Assembly: GCF_004799405.1 (NCBI RefSeq) | Contig: NZ_SSMW01000002.1 | Location: 1 to 64,000 of the forward strand | Reading direction: 5' to 3' | Source of the DNA: Bradyrhizobium sp. | Lineage (GTDB): Bacteria > Pseudomonadota > Alphaproteobacteria > Rhizobiales > Xanthobacteraceae | Length of the DNA stretch: 64,000 bases | Shown here: in pieces, positions 17,133-25,325 of the stretch | Layout: each line of letters opens with the position of its first letter | How positions within the stretch are numbered: the first letter of the stretch is position 1 | Made by a program: the position numbers and the translations under genes | The notes under the pieces: generated by a model | The model's input: only the letters and a program-made list of their open reading frames with translations | The model's database searches: none | Told to the model about the DNA's origin: nothing

Positions 17133-17991
17133 GCTCACCATCGACGACGATGTCGCCGTCATTACGGTCAGGCGGACGCGACGGCTGGGATCGCTGTTCT
17201 GGGCGGCGATCGGCTGGCTGATCTTCGTTGTTGCCGCCGCCGCCCTTGCCGGCCTGCTGCCGCTGCCGAGCCCGACCGACATGGACATGCTCGATCGGCG
17301 GGCGCCGATATCGGCCTTGCACTGGCTCGGCACCGATGGTCTCGGGCGCGATGAGCTGGCCCGGCTGGTGTATGGCGCGCGGATTTCACTGACGGTCGGT
17401 CTTTGTGCGCCGGTGATCGGGATCACCATCGGCGGCGCGCTGGGCATGCTGGCAGGTTATTTTCGCGGCCGCTTCGAGACAACAGTGGTCGGCAGCATGG
17501 ACGTGCTGCTCGCCTTTCCGCCGCTGATACTGGCGCTCGCGGTAACCGCCTATCTCGGTCAATCCCTTCTGAATCTCACTTGTATTCTTGGCGTACTCGG
17601 CATTCCCGCTTTCATGCGCGTCGCCCGCGCGACGACGCTCAGCCTGGCGCGACGCGAATTCGTGATTGCGGCCCAGGCTTTGGGTGCGACGCATATGCGC
17701 ATCCTGCTGCGTGAACTGCTGCCCAACGTCATGCTGCCGCTGCTCGCCTTTTTCCTGCTCGGCGTCGCCGTCACCATCGTGGTCGAGGGCTCGTTGTCCT
17801 TCCTTGGTCTCGGCGTGCCGCCGCCGATCTCAAGCTGGGGCAGCATGATCGGGGAGGGGCGCGAGAGCCTGGAAATTGCACCAAGGCTCGCCTTCATTCC
17901 GGCGATCGCGATGTTTCTGACGGTGCTGTCGCTCAATCTGGTCGGCGATACCTTGCGGGCTCTCACCGATCCGCGACAGGGCGCGCTGTGA
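17119..17991 (+). CDS. dppC: Dipeptide-type ABC transporter permease DppC
   Basis: A partner permease of 290 residues with the DppC/OppC landmarks HWLGTDGLGRDELARLVYGARISLTVG near residues 72-98 and the coupling loop EFVIAAQALGATHMRILLRELLPN. The C-terminus includes SSWGSMIGEGRESLEIAPRLAFIPA, another strong family signature. It starts inside dppB and ends inside dppD (GTGA overlap), so the whole set is one translation-coupled operon. Confidence 0.94.
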   Translation: MATLELTIDDDVAVITVRRTRRLGSLFWAAIGWLIFVVAAAALAGLLPLPSPTDMDMLDRRAPISALHWLGTDGLGRDELARLVYGARISLTVGLCAPVIGITIGGALGMLAGYFRGRFETTVVGSMDVLLAFPPLILALAVTAYLGQSLLNLTCILGVLGIPAFMRVARATTLSLARREFVIAAQALGATHMRILLRELLPNVMLPLLAFFLLGVAVTIVVEGSLSFLGLGVPPPISSWGSMIGEGRESLEIAPRLAFIPAIAMFLTVLSLNLVGDTLRALTDPRQGAL

Positions 17992-18983
17992 CCGAGCCTG
18001 CGCTGCTTTCCGTCGAAGGCGTGGCGGTCGACCTGCCGACACCGCGGGGCAATCTTCGCGCGGTGGATCGTGTCGACCTCCAGGTCGGTGCCGGCCGGAC
18101 GCTCGGCGTTGTCGGCGAATCCGGTTGCGGCAAGACCATGCTGTCGCGCGCCATCCTGCAACTGTTGCCGAAGAAAGCCAAACTTTCCGGCCGCGTGATG
18201 TTCGACGGCCGGGATCTCGCCAGCCTCGATCCTGAAAGTTTGCGCAAGCTTCGCGGCCGGTCGCTCGCGGTGGTATTCCAGGACCCGATGACCTCGCTCA
18301 ATCCGGTGCTGACCATCGGCACCCAGTTGATCGAAACGCTGCAGGAGCATCTTGAACTCGATAGCCATGCTGCAAGGCAACGCAGCACGGAATTGCTCGC
18401 CGCGGTCGGCATTCCCGCGCCGGAGCAGCGATTGACGCAGTACCCGCATCAGCTTTCGGGCGGCATGCGGCAGCGGGTTGCGATCGCGATTGCGCTGTCG
18501 TGCGAGCCGAAACTGCTGATCGCCGACGAGCCGACCACGGCGCTGGACGTGACGATCCAGGCCCAAATCCTCGATCTTCTGGCGCGCGAGCAGCGCCGCC
18601 GGCACATGGCGATGATCCTGATCACGCACGACCTCGGCGTGGTTGCCGGCCGCACCGACGAAGTGGCTGTCATGTATGCCGGCCGCGTCGTCGAACGCGC
18701 GCCGACGCCGGCTTTGTTCAAGAAGATGCGGATGCCCTACACCGAGGCGTTGCTGGCGGCGATCCCGAAGCTCGACGCCGCGCCGCATACGCCGTTGCCG
18801 GCGATCTCCGGGCGCCCGCCGGACCCGACCCGGTCGCTCAAGGGTTGCTCGTTCTCGCCGCGCTGCCGCTATGCCGCCGGATCCTGTTATCAGGAGAAAC
18901 CTGCACTGGCCGGTTCAGATGCGCCGGACCACCAATATGCCTGCTTTCACCCGATCGGCGCCGCGGCCGGTATCCACGCATGA
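17988..18983 (+). CDS. dppD: Dipeptide-type ABC transporter ATP-binding protein DppD
   Basis: One of two cytoplasmic ATPases, 331 residues, starting at GTG 17988 inside the dppC stop. Motifs are Walker A GESGCGKTMLSR near residue 44, signature LSGGMRQRVAIAIAL and Walker B LLIADEPTTALDV. The C-terminal extension has CSFSPRCRYAAGSC, the cysteine-rich Opp/Dpp ATPase tail that often carries an iron-sulfur site. It overlaps dppF by four bases (ATGA). Confidence 0.94.
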   Translation: MTEPALLSVEGVAVDLPTPRGNLRAVDRVDLQVGAGRTLGVVGESGCGKTMLSRAILQLLPKKAKLSGRVMFDGRDLASLDPESLRKLRGRSLAVVFQDPMTSLNPVLTIGTQLIETLQEHLELDSHAARQRSTELLAAVGIPAPEQRLTQYPHQLSGGMRQRVAIAIALSCEPKLLIADEPTTALDVTIQAQILDLLAREQRRRHMAMILITHDLGVVAGRTDEVAVMYAGRVVERAPTPALFKKMRMPYTEALLAAIPKLDAAPHTPLPAISGRPPDPTRSLKGCSFSPRCRYAAGSCYQEKPALAGSDAPDHQYACFHPIGAAAGIHA

Positions 18984-19966
18984 TGGAGAACACCCAAACG
19001 CATTGGTGCGATCCTCTGCTGAAGGTGGAGAACCTCGTCGTCGAATATGCGGTGGGCCGCAACACCGTTCACGCGGTGTCGGACGTCAGCCTGCAGGTTG
19101 CGCGCGGCGAGACCCTCGGCCTGGTCGGCGAATCCGGTTGCGGCAAGTCCACGCTCGGCCGCGCGGTGCTGCAGTTGCGCAGGGCGGTTTCGGGCCGTGT
19201 GCTGTTCGACGGCCAGGACCTCACGGCGATGCAGGGCGATACCTTGCGGCAAATGCGCCGCCGCGTGCAGCTCATCTTCCAGGATCCGATCGCGTCGCTG
19301 AATCCGCGGCGCCGCATCGGCGACATCGTCGCCGAACCGCTGGTGATATCCGGCGTCAAGGATCCGGAGCAGCGAACGCGGCTTGTTCGTGACGTGCTCG
19401 GCGCGGTCGGCCTCGACCCCGATCTGGTGATGGGGCGCCTGCCGCACGAGTTTTCCGGCGGGCAATGCCAGCGCATCTGCATTGCGCGCGCGCTGGTTCT
19501 CAATCCGGATTTCATCATCTGCGACGAACCGGTGTCGGCGCTCGACGTTTCGATTCGAGCCCAAATCCTCAATCTGCTGGAAGAGATGAAGGCGCGCTAC
19601 GGCCTGACGCTGCTGTTCATCGCCCACGATCTTGCGGTCGTAAAGGCGGTCAGCGACCGGGTGGCGGTGATGTATCTCGGCAGGCTGTGCGAAGTAGGCC
19701 CATCCGAGCAGGTGTTTGCCACGCCAGCCCATCCCTATACCGCACTGTTGATCGAGGCGATCCCGGTGCCCGATCCGGACGTGCGTCCCGCCGAGAGCGT
19801 GGCGGTTGGAGAGCCGCCGTCGCCGATCGCGCCGCCCTCGGGCTGCCGGTTTCGCACCCGCTGTCCCCGGGCCGATGCACGCTGCAAGGAAGAAGTGCCG
19901 GAACTTCGCGCGGTGGCGCCGGAGCAGTTCGTCGCTTGCCATCATCCATTGATCGCACCGGGCTAA
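18980..19966 (+). CDS. dppF: Dipeptide-type ABC transporter ATP-binding protein DppF
   Basis: The second ATPase, about 328 residues, with Walker A GESGCGKSTLGRAVL, signature FSGGQCQRICIARALVL, Walker B FIICDEPVSALDVSI, and the tail CRFRTRCPRADARC. The frame is open far upstream, but the ATGATG at 18980 overlapping the dppD stop is the natural start. The signature has C where most have R (GGQCQR), a small oddity. It completes the operon; an alcohol dehydrogenase follows 63 bp later in the same direction. Confidence 0.93.
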   Translation: MMENTQTHWCDPLLKVENLVVEYAVGRNTVHAVSDVSLQVARGETLGLVGESGCGKSTLGRAVLQLRRAVSGRVLFDGQDLTAMQGDTLRQMRRRVQLIFQDPIASLNPRRRIGDIVAEPLVISGVKDPEQRTRLVRDVLGAVGLDPDLVMGRLPHEFSGGQCQRICIARALVLNPDFIICDEPVSALDVSIRAQILNLLEEMKARYGLTLLFIAHDLAVVKAVSDRVAVMYLGRLCEVGPSEQVFATPAHPYTALLIEAIPVPDPDVRPAESVAVGEPPSPIAPPSGCRFRTRCPRADARCKEEVPELRAVAPEQFVACHHPLIAPG

Positions 19967-20029
19967 ACGTCTAGCAACGGCATCGCAAGGCGTGGCAATG
20001 TCCGCACAAGAATTGACGGGAGTAAACCG

Positions 20030-21097
20030 ATGAAGAGTTTCCAGGTCACCGATTTCAACGCTCCCTTGAAGGAAGTGGATCTTCCGACCCCGCAGCCGTC
20101 GGGAACGCAGGTGCTGCTCAAGGTGAAGGCCGCCGGTGTCTGCCATAGCGACCTGCACATCTGGGAAGGCGGCTACGATCTCGGTCATGGGCGGAAGCCG
20201 CTGTCGCTCAGGGATCGCGGCGTGTCGCTGCCGCGCACGATGGGGCATGAGACGGTCGGCGAAGTGCTGGCGTTCGGACCGGACGCCAAGGCCGCCGCCG
20301 GCGATCTCAAGCTCGGCGATGTCGCGCTGGTCTATCCCTGGCTTGGCTGCGGCAAGTGCGAAACCTGCCTTGGCGGCGACGAGAATATGTGCGTCGTCAA
20401 GCCGAATGCGATCGGCGTCTATTGCGACGGCGGCTATGCCGACCACATCACGGTGCCGCATCCGAAGTACCTGTTGAATTTGAAGGGCCTCGATCCCGTG
20501 ACCGCGGCGCCCTATGCCTGCTCCGGCGTCACCACCTACAGCGCGCTGAAGAAGGTCGAGGCCTCGTTCAACACGCCGATCGTGATTTTCGGCGCCGGCG
20601 GGCTCGGGCTGATGGCGCTGTCGCTGCTGAAGGCGATGGGCGGCAAGGGCGCGATCGTCGTCGATATCGACGCGCGCAAGCGGGAAGCGGCCGAGCAGGC
20701 CGGCGCGCTGGCGACCGTCGACGGCAAGGCACCCGATGCGCTGGAACAACTCGCCGCGAAGGCGGGCGGGCCGATCCGCGCGGTGATCGATCTCGTCGGC
20801 AATGCTGCGACCACGCAGCTCGGCTTCGACTGCCTGACCAAGGGCGGCAAGCTCGTGATCGTCGGCCTGTTCGGCGGCGGCGCGCCGTGGGCGCTGCCGC
20901 TGATTCCGATCAAGGCCATCACGATCCAGGGCAGCTATGTCGGCAATCTCCGCGAGACGCAGGAGTTGCTCGATCTGGTTCGTGCCAAGAAGATCGCACC
21001 GATTCCGGTGACGCCGATGCCGCTCGCCAAGGCCAACGAGGCGCTGATCGACCTGCAGAAGGGCAGGCTGGTCGGGCGCGCGGTGCTGACGCCGTAG
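20030..21097 (+). CDS. Zinc-dependent medium-chain alcohol dehydrogenase
   Basis: An MDR-family NAD(P) oxidoreductase of 355 residues. Catalytic zinc ligands are in GVCHSDLHIWEGG (Cys, near residue 38) and GHETVGEV (His-Glu). The structural zinc loop CGKCETCLGGDENMC has all four cysteines. The Rossmann fold follows with VIFGAGGLGLMALSL. It resembles bacterial ADHs acting on primary or aromatic alcohols. It lies between the dpp operon and a beta-decarboxylating dehydrogenase, all on the plus strand, and may oxidise an alcohol in the same pathway. The substrate is unknown. Confidence 0.9.
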   Translation: MKSFQVTDFNAPLKEVDLPTPQPSGTQVLLKVKAAGVCHSDLHIWEGGYDLGHGRKPLSLRDRGVSLPRTMGHETVGEVLAFGPDAKAAAGDLKLGDVALVYPWLGCGKCETCLGGDENMCVVKPNAIGVYCDGGYADHITVPHPKYLLNLKGLDPVTAAPYACSGVTTYSALKKVEASFNTPIVIFGAGGLGLMALSLLKAMGGKGAIVVDIDARKREAAEQAGALATVDGKAPDALEQLAAKAGGPIRAVIDLVGNAATTQLGFDCLTKGGKLVIVGLFGGGAPWALPLIPIKAITIQGSYVGNLRETQELLDLVRAKKIAPIPVTPMPLAKANEALIDLQKGRLVGRAVLTP

Positions 21098-21110
21098 TAC
21101 CTTGTTCATT

Positions 21111-21203
21111 CGTCATGGCCGGGCTTGACCCGGCCATCCACGTCTTGCTTTGGCCGAACGAGGAAGTAAGACGTGGATGCCCGGGACAAGCCGGGGCATG
21201 ACG
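21111..21203. repeat. Palindromic intergenic repeat, family B copy 1
   Basis: Inverted arms run from CGTCATGGCCGGGCTTG at the left to CAAGCCGGGGCATGACG at the right, with an inner pair built on CCACGTCTT and AAGACGTGG. The whole can fold into one long hairpin. A related element with the same ATCCACGTCTT core lies at 60229-60340. These look like the dispersed Bradyrhizobium-type palindromic repeats. It ends 24 bp before the next gene. Confidence 0.75.
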
Positions 21204-21227
21204 GGCAATTATCAAAGGATTTTTCCC

Positions 21228-22307
21228 ATGTCCGCCAACGACGCCTTCCATATCGCCGTGCTTGCCGGGGACGGCATCGGCCCGGAAGTGATGGCCCCCG
21301 CGCTTGAGGTCTTGCGCAAGGTGGAGGCGACCTCGGGCCTGAAGTTTCGTTTCACCGACGCGCCGGCCGGCGCCAACAATTACCGTGAAACCGGCAAGTC
21401 GATGCCGGAGAGCACGGTGCGGCTGTGCGATGAAGCCGACGCGATCCTGCTCGGTGCCTGCGGCCTGCCGTCGGTGCGTTACCCCGACAATACTGAAATC
21501 ATGCCGCAAGTGGAGCTGCGGTTTCATTTCGATCTCTATGCCGGCGTGCGCCCGGCGCGGCTGATTCCGGGCGTGCCCAGTCCGATCGTCGGCGCCGACC
21601 GGCACGGCATCGACCTCGTCGTGATCAGGGAATCCACCGAAGGCCTGTTCGCGTCGATGGGCAAGGGCGTCGTCACCGACACCGAGGCGCGGGAGACGCT
21701 GGTCATCACGCGAAAGACCTCCGAGCGGCTGTTCGAGTTTTCGTTTCGTCTCGCCGAGCGCCGCAAGGCGCGCGGCAAACCCGGTCAGTTGACATGCGTG
21801 GACAAGGCCAATGTGTTCAAGGCGTTTGCGTTCTTCCGCGAGATGTTCGACGAGGCCGCCAGGCGCCATCCCGATGTCAAGGCCGACCGGCTCTATGTCG
21901 ATGCCTGCTCGGCGCTCTTGGTCAAGCGGCCCTGGGATTTCGACGTGATGGTGATGGAGAACATGTTCGGCGACATTCTCTCCGACATGACGGCCGGTCT
22001 CATTGGCGGCATGGGCATGGCGCCATCCGCCGATATCGGCGATCACCATGCGGTGTTTCAGCCCTGCCATGGTACCGCGCCCGACATCATGGGGCAGGGC
22101 AAGGCCAATCCGACCGGCATGATCCTGTCTGCGGCGATGATGCTGGACTGGCTCGCCGACAAGCATGGCCTCGAGGGTGCAGCGGAAGCCGGCGAGCGCA
22201 TCGAACGCGCGGTCGACAAGGTCTATGCCGACGGCATCAAGCCGATGGAATTCGGCGGCGGCAACGGCACCGCGGATATCGCAAGAGCGGTGTTGGAAGC
22301 GTTGTAG
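21228..22307 (+). CDS. Isocitrate/isopropylmalate family dehydrogenase
   Basis: A beta-decarboxylating dehydrogenase of 359 residues that oxidises a 2-hydroxy acid bearing a 3-carboxylate. It opens IAVLAGDGIGPEVMAPALEVL, and has VIRESTEGLFASMG with the substrate-contact arginine, a CVDKANVFKAF helix (catalytic Lys) near residue 185, metal aspartates in MFGDILSDMTAG, and the NAD loop CHGTAPDIMGQGKANPTGMI. ATG 21228 with AAAGGAT upstream is preferred over an earlier in-frame codon inside the repeat. It is not beside leuC/leuD, so tartrate, homoisocitrate or another malate-like acid is as likely as isopropylmalate. Confidence 0.88.
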   Translation: MSANDAFHIAVLAGDGIGPEVMAPALEVLRKVEATSGLKFRFTDAPAGANNYRETGKSMPESTVRLCDEADAILLGACGLPSVRYPDNTEIMPQVELRFHFDLYAGVRPARLIPGVPSPIVGADRHGIDLVVIRESTEGLFASMGKGVVTDTEARETLVITRKTSERLFEFSFRLAERRKARGKPGQLTCVDKANVFKAFAFFREMFDEAARRHPDVKADRLYVDACSALLVKRPWDFDVMVMENMFGDILSDMTAGLIGGMGMAPSADIGDHHAVFQPCHGTAPDIMGQGKANPTGMILSAAMMLDWLADKHGLEGAAEAGERIERAVDKVYADGIKPMEFGGGNGTADIARAVLEAL

Positions 22308-22440
22308 TGGAGGTTGCAGCATTACTCGCGGATATTGATTTGTATCAAAGGGGCCTGTCGCAGACTCATGCTTTGCTTTCCATGTAGAGGATGATCGCGG
22401 CTGGTAAGAATCGGAGCTTCCCTCCTCGGACACTTAACTC

Positions 22441-22477
22441 GCGGGTGCCTTGAGCTTAGCTCTTGGCACCCGCTTTT
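22441..22477 (+). terminator. Strong hairpin with T run, just upstream of a small gene
   Basis: GCGGGTGCC (22441-22449) pairs with GGCACCCGC (22465-22473). An inner GAGC-TTA-GCTC stem extends it, and TTTT follows. This is a textbook intrinsic terminator on the plus strand. It lies about 130 nt after the dehydrogenase stop and only 20 nt before ATG 22497, so it may end upstream transcription or act as an attenuator or small-RNA end before the DUF6894-like gene. Confidence 0.75.
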
Positions 22478-22496
22478 GCCGACGGAGGTGCCTTTC

Positions 22497-22751
22497 ATGC
22501 GTACATATTATTTCGATATGAAAGACGGAGTTCCGATTAGGGATAGAACGGGATTACCATTCCCCACAGGCGCTGACGCAATTGAACACAGCAAGGTGTT
22601 GGCTTTGCGATTCAGCCATGATCATCGTCTCAAAGATCCCATTCGCTCAATCGTCGTCGTTGACGAATCTGGCACTGAAATTCATCGCGAGCCGGTGCAC
22701 CAAGCCGTTGATCAACCTAAAGTCGTCATCTCTTTTGGAAAAATCGGATGA
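22497..22751 (+). CDS. Small DUF6894-like protein
   Basis: An 84-residue protein opening MRTYYFDMKDGVPIRDRTGL, the Y-Y-F-D-x-x-D-G…D…G pattern I associate with the DUF6894 family of small rhizobial proteins of unknown role. GGAGG sits 7 nt before ATG 22497, which fixes the start. Base composition is noticeably lower in GC than the neighbours. It sits directly after a terminator-like hairpin and so must have its own promoter or depend on read-through. The 211 bp after it, to 22962, is also AT-richer and contains no gene I can support. Confidence 0.7.
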   Translation: MRTYYFDMKDGVPIRDRTGLPFPTGADAIEHSKVLALRFSHDHRLKDPIRSIVVVDESGTEIHREPVHQAVDQPKVVISFGKIG

Positions 22752-22962
22752 ACGTCGCGGACGGGTCAAAATCGGAAATATTCGCTCCGATCACATGTTC
22801 TCCGGCCTGCTACCGATAGCGGACATTTGGCCCCGTCTACTGCGGCCCATCCTCGCTGGATTGGTGGTGCGAGGCTGGCGATTTTGGTCACGCGCACCAC
22901 CTGCGCAAGTCAAGCCCTATGGCATAGGGTTTATATGGGTCAAGTAGCTATCCCTATGGGGC

Positions 22963-24210
22963 TCACGTAATGCCCGCCGCCTTCAGCTTCTCGATCTCGT
23001 CTTGCTTGTACCCCAGCGATTCCAGAATCTCGTCGTTGTGTTCGCCGAGATCGGGCGTGGCGGTTCGGATCGCGCGGTCGAAGCCGGTCATCTCACAAGG
23101 CTGCGCCACGAGATCGATCGCGCCGAGCCGCGGATGGGCGACGGATCGCGCGATGCGCAGTTCCTGCACCTGCGGGTCGGCGAAGACGTCGTTGATGCTG
23201 TAGACGGGTCCGCAGGGAAGGCCGGCTTCCACCAGCAGTTCGAACCATTCGCGGCTGGTTTTCGCCCGCAAGGCGCCGGCGATCATCTCGTTCAGCGCTT
23301 GCTTATTGCGGCCGCGCAATGCGGATGTGGCAAAGCGCGGATCGGTTGCCATCTTCTCGCGGTCGATGATCTTGCAGAGTTTCTGGAAGTTCTTGTTGCT
23401 GGTGGCGGCGAGGTTGAGAAAACTGTCGGCGGTGGGATAGAGCCCCATCGGCGTGTTGGTCGGATGATTGTTGCCTTCCTGAGGCGCGACTTTCTTGTCC
23501 ATCAGCCAGCGCGTGGCCTGAAAATCCAGTAGCGTGATGCCGGATTCCAGCAGCGAGGTCTGCACCCAGCGGCCTTCGCCTGAGACTTCGCGGTCGAGCA
23601 GCGCGATCAGCACGCCTTGCGCGAGGAATGCGCCGGCCATGATGTCGGTAACGGCGACGCCGACGCGGACCGGGCCCTGGCCGGGAAGGCCCGTCACCGA
23701 CATGATGCCGGTCATGCCTTGCGCGATCTGGTCGATCGAGGGACGCGCCGTATAGGGGCCGTACTGGCCAAAGCCGGAAATGCTGCCATAGATGATCTTC
23801 GGGTTGCGCTTCCTCGCGGACTCATAATCGACGCCGAGACGGCGCGTGACGCCGGGCCGCATGTTCTCGATGATGACGTCGGCTTTCTCGGCCAGCCGCA
23901 TCAGGACCTCGCGGCCCTCGTCGGTCTTCAGGTTGAGCGTGATGGCGCGCTTGTTGCGGTGCAGGTTCTGGAAGTCCGAACCGTCGCGCTTGCCCATGAT
24001 CTCGTTGGATTCGCCGGTGGCCGGCGGCGGCTCGACCCGGATCACGTCGGCGCCCCAGTCGGCCAGGGTGCGCACGCAGGATGGACCCGCTCGCGCCAGC
24101 GTCAGGTCGATCACCTTGAAACGCGACAGCGGCAGGCGCGGCGCCTGCGCTTGCGGGGGTTGGCCAGAGGTTTCGACGGGCTTGTGCATGAGGGTGGTGC
24201 TTTCTTTCAT
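22963..24210 (-). CDS. Class III (CaiB/BaiF) acyl-CoA transferase
   Basis: A second family III CoA-transferase, 415 residues from ATG 24210 (MKESTTLMHKPVETSG), with AAAGGG upstream. The signature LSRFKVIDLTLARAGPSCVRTLADWGADVIRVE lies near residues 28-60, VIIENMRPGVTRRLGVDYESARKRNPKIIYGSISGFG follows, and the catalytic aspartate is in VGVAVTDIMAGAFLAQG. The frame extends upstream over the crotonase gene, but that part is not coding. It is 50 bp downstream of the crotonase on the same strand, so the two probably make and process one acyl-CoA. Confidence 0.92.
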   Translation of the reverse strand: MKESTTLMHKPVETSGQPPQAQAPRLPLSRFKVIDLTLARAGPSCVRTLADWGADVIRVEPPPATGESNEIMGKRDGSDFQNLHRNKRAITLNLKTDEGREVLMRLAEKADVIIENMRPGVTRRLGVDYESARKRNPKIIYGSISGFGQYGPYTARPSIDQIAQGMTGIMSVTGLPGQGPVRVGVAVTDIMAGAFLAQGVLIALLDREVSGEGRWVQTSLLESGITLLDFQATRWLMDKKVAPQEGNNHPTNTPMGLYPTADSFLNLAATSNKNFQKLCKIIDREKMATDPRFATSALRGRNKQALNEMIAGALRAKTSREWFELLVEAGLPCGPVYSINDVFADPQVQELRIARSVAHPRLGAIDLVAQPCEMTGFDRAIRTATPDLGEHNDEILESLGYKQDEIEKLKAAGIT

Positions 24211-24212
24211 TT

Positions 24213-24261
24213 GAGCATGCCCTTTTCGGAAAACCGGTTCCCACTTTTCCGGGGCATGCTC
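24213..24261. repeat. Short palindromic repeat of the GAGCATGC…GCATGCTC type
   Basis: GAGCATGC (24213-24220) and GCATGCTC (24254-24261) flank CTTTTCGGAAAACCGGTTCC and CACTTTTCCGG, so the 49 bp fold into a near-perfect hairpin. From memory, this element with GGAAAAGTG and CGGTTTTCC is one of the most frequent small repeats of Bradyrhizobium and Rhodopseudomonas. It fills the space between two co-directional genes and touches the crotonase stop codon. Confidence 0.8.
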
Positions 24262-25082
24262 TATTGCCCTTGAAACTGCGGCTTGCGCTTTTCCATAAAG
24301 GCGCGGCGGCCTTCGCGGAAATCCTCGGAGTCCATACAGGCGGTGCCGATCGCCTTGATCGCATTCATGTCGCGTTCCCCGGGGTCTTTCAGTATTTGCG
24401 CGATGGTGAGCTTGGCCGCCTTGATCGCGAGCGGCGCGTTGCCGGAAATGGTACGGGCGATCTCCATCGTCGCGTTCCACAATTCACCGTCAGGCACCAC
24501 GCGATCCACCAGTCCGATCCGTACCGCCTCGGCGGAAACGATCCGCATGCCGGTATACATGATGAGCCGCGCCCAGGACGGCCCCACCAGCGAGACCAGA
24601 TTCTTCAGGCCGTCATAGCCATAGGCGATGCCGAGCCTGGCGGCGGGAATGCCATACTGGCTGTTATCCGAGGCGATGCGGATATCCGCCGACATCGCCA
24701 CTTGCATGCCGCCGCCGAGGCAGAAGCCGCGGATGCAGGCGATCACCGGCTTCGGGTAATCCGCCAGCAGCGCGCGCTGCGCGGCACTTTTCCTCGAATA
24801 TTCCTCCGAGGCCTCGGCGTTGTGACGGGTCTTTTCGAACTGGCTGATATCGGCGCCCGAGACGAACGCCTTGTCACCGGCCCCGGTCAGGATCACGACG
24901 CGCACATCCGGATTGTCGCGCAGTTCGATCAGCGCATGACCGAACCCCTCCCACATCTCGAGCGACATGGCGTTGCGCTTTTCCGGATTGTTGAAGGTGA
25001 TGACACCGACGCCATCGTCGATCCTTTGCAGGATCTTGCCGTCGGCGTAGGATTTTTCGGTGTTGTTGGGGGTGTCCAGCAT
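24261..25082 (-). CDS. Crotonase (enoyl-CoA hydratase/isomerase superfamily) lacking both catalytic glutamates
   Basis: A 273-residue crotonase-fold protein. The oxyanion-hole parts are present: SGADISQFE near residue 70 and CIRGFCLGGGMQVAMSADIRIA near 120. Where classical enoyl-CoA hydratase has GGGCELAM and QPEI, this reads GGGMQVAM and GIPAA, so the two catalytic glutamates are Gln and Ala. It is therefore unlikely to be a plain hydratase; isomerase, decarboxylase or hydrolase activity is possible. The CoA-transferase follows on the same strand. Confidence 0.88.
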   Translation of the reverse strand: MLDTPNNTEKSYADGKILQRIDDGVGVITFNNPEKRNAMSLEMWEGFGHALIELRDNPDVRVVILTGAGDKAFVSGADISQFEKTRHNAEASEEYSRKSAAQRALLADYPKPVIACIRGFCLGGGMQVAMSADIRIASDNSQYGIPAARLGIAYGYDGLKNLVSLVGPSWARLIMYTGMRIVSAEAVRIGLVDRVVPDGELWNATMEIARTISGNAPLAIKAAKLTIAQILKDPGERDMNAIKAIGTACMDSEDFREGRRAFMEKRKPQFQGQ

Positions 25083-25150
25083 CAGGGTGACTTTCGGTGG
25101 TTAGGAACGATTTACGTAGATTGAAGCATTCGTTCGGTGTCGCGGCAATG

Positions 25151-25278
25151 ACGGTGAGCTCCCTCTCCCCTTGTGGGAGAGGGTTGGGGTGAGGGGTTCA
25201 GGTCTATCGATAGGCCGTAACCCCTCACCCGGATCGCATCTGGCGATGCGATCCGACCTCTCCCACAAGGGGAGAGGT
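25151..25278. repeat. 128-bp complex palindromic repeat, family A copy 1
   Basis: Outer arms CCTCTCCCCTTGTGGGAGAG and CTCTCCCACAAGGGGAGAGG are inverted, with inner arms GGGGTGAGGGG/CCCCTCACCC and GGATCGCAT/ATGCGATCC. Aligning it without gaps to 56079-56206, I count 11 mismatches in 128 bp. It fills most of the gap between the crotonase and glutathione-transferase genes. Confidence 0.9.
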
Positions 25279-25325
25279 GGTATCGAGCCTGATTACGCTA
25301 ACGCAAATTCGCCCATGGCTTAGCC

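Noticed and set aside
18947..21109. A 720-codon antisense frame over dppF and the alcohol dehydrogenase
   Set aside because: It shadows two certain genes and the composition is low-complexity and unlike any protein family.
22582..22947. A 121-codon frame overlapping the DUF6894-like gene
   Set aside because: It has no ribosome site and overlaps a better-supported gene with GGAGG; no family resemblance.
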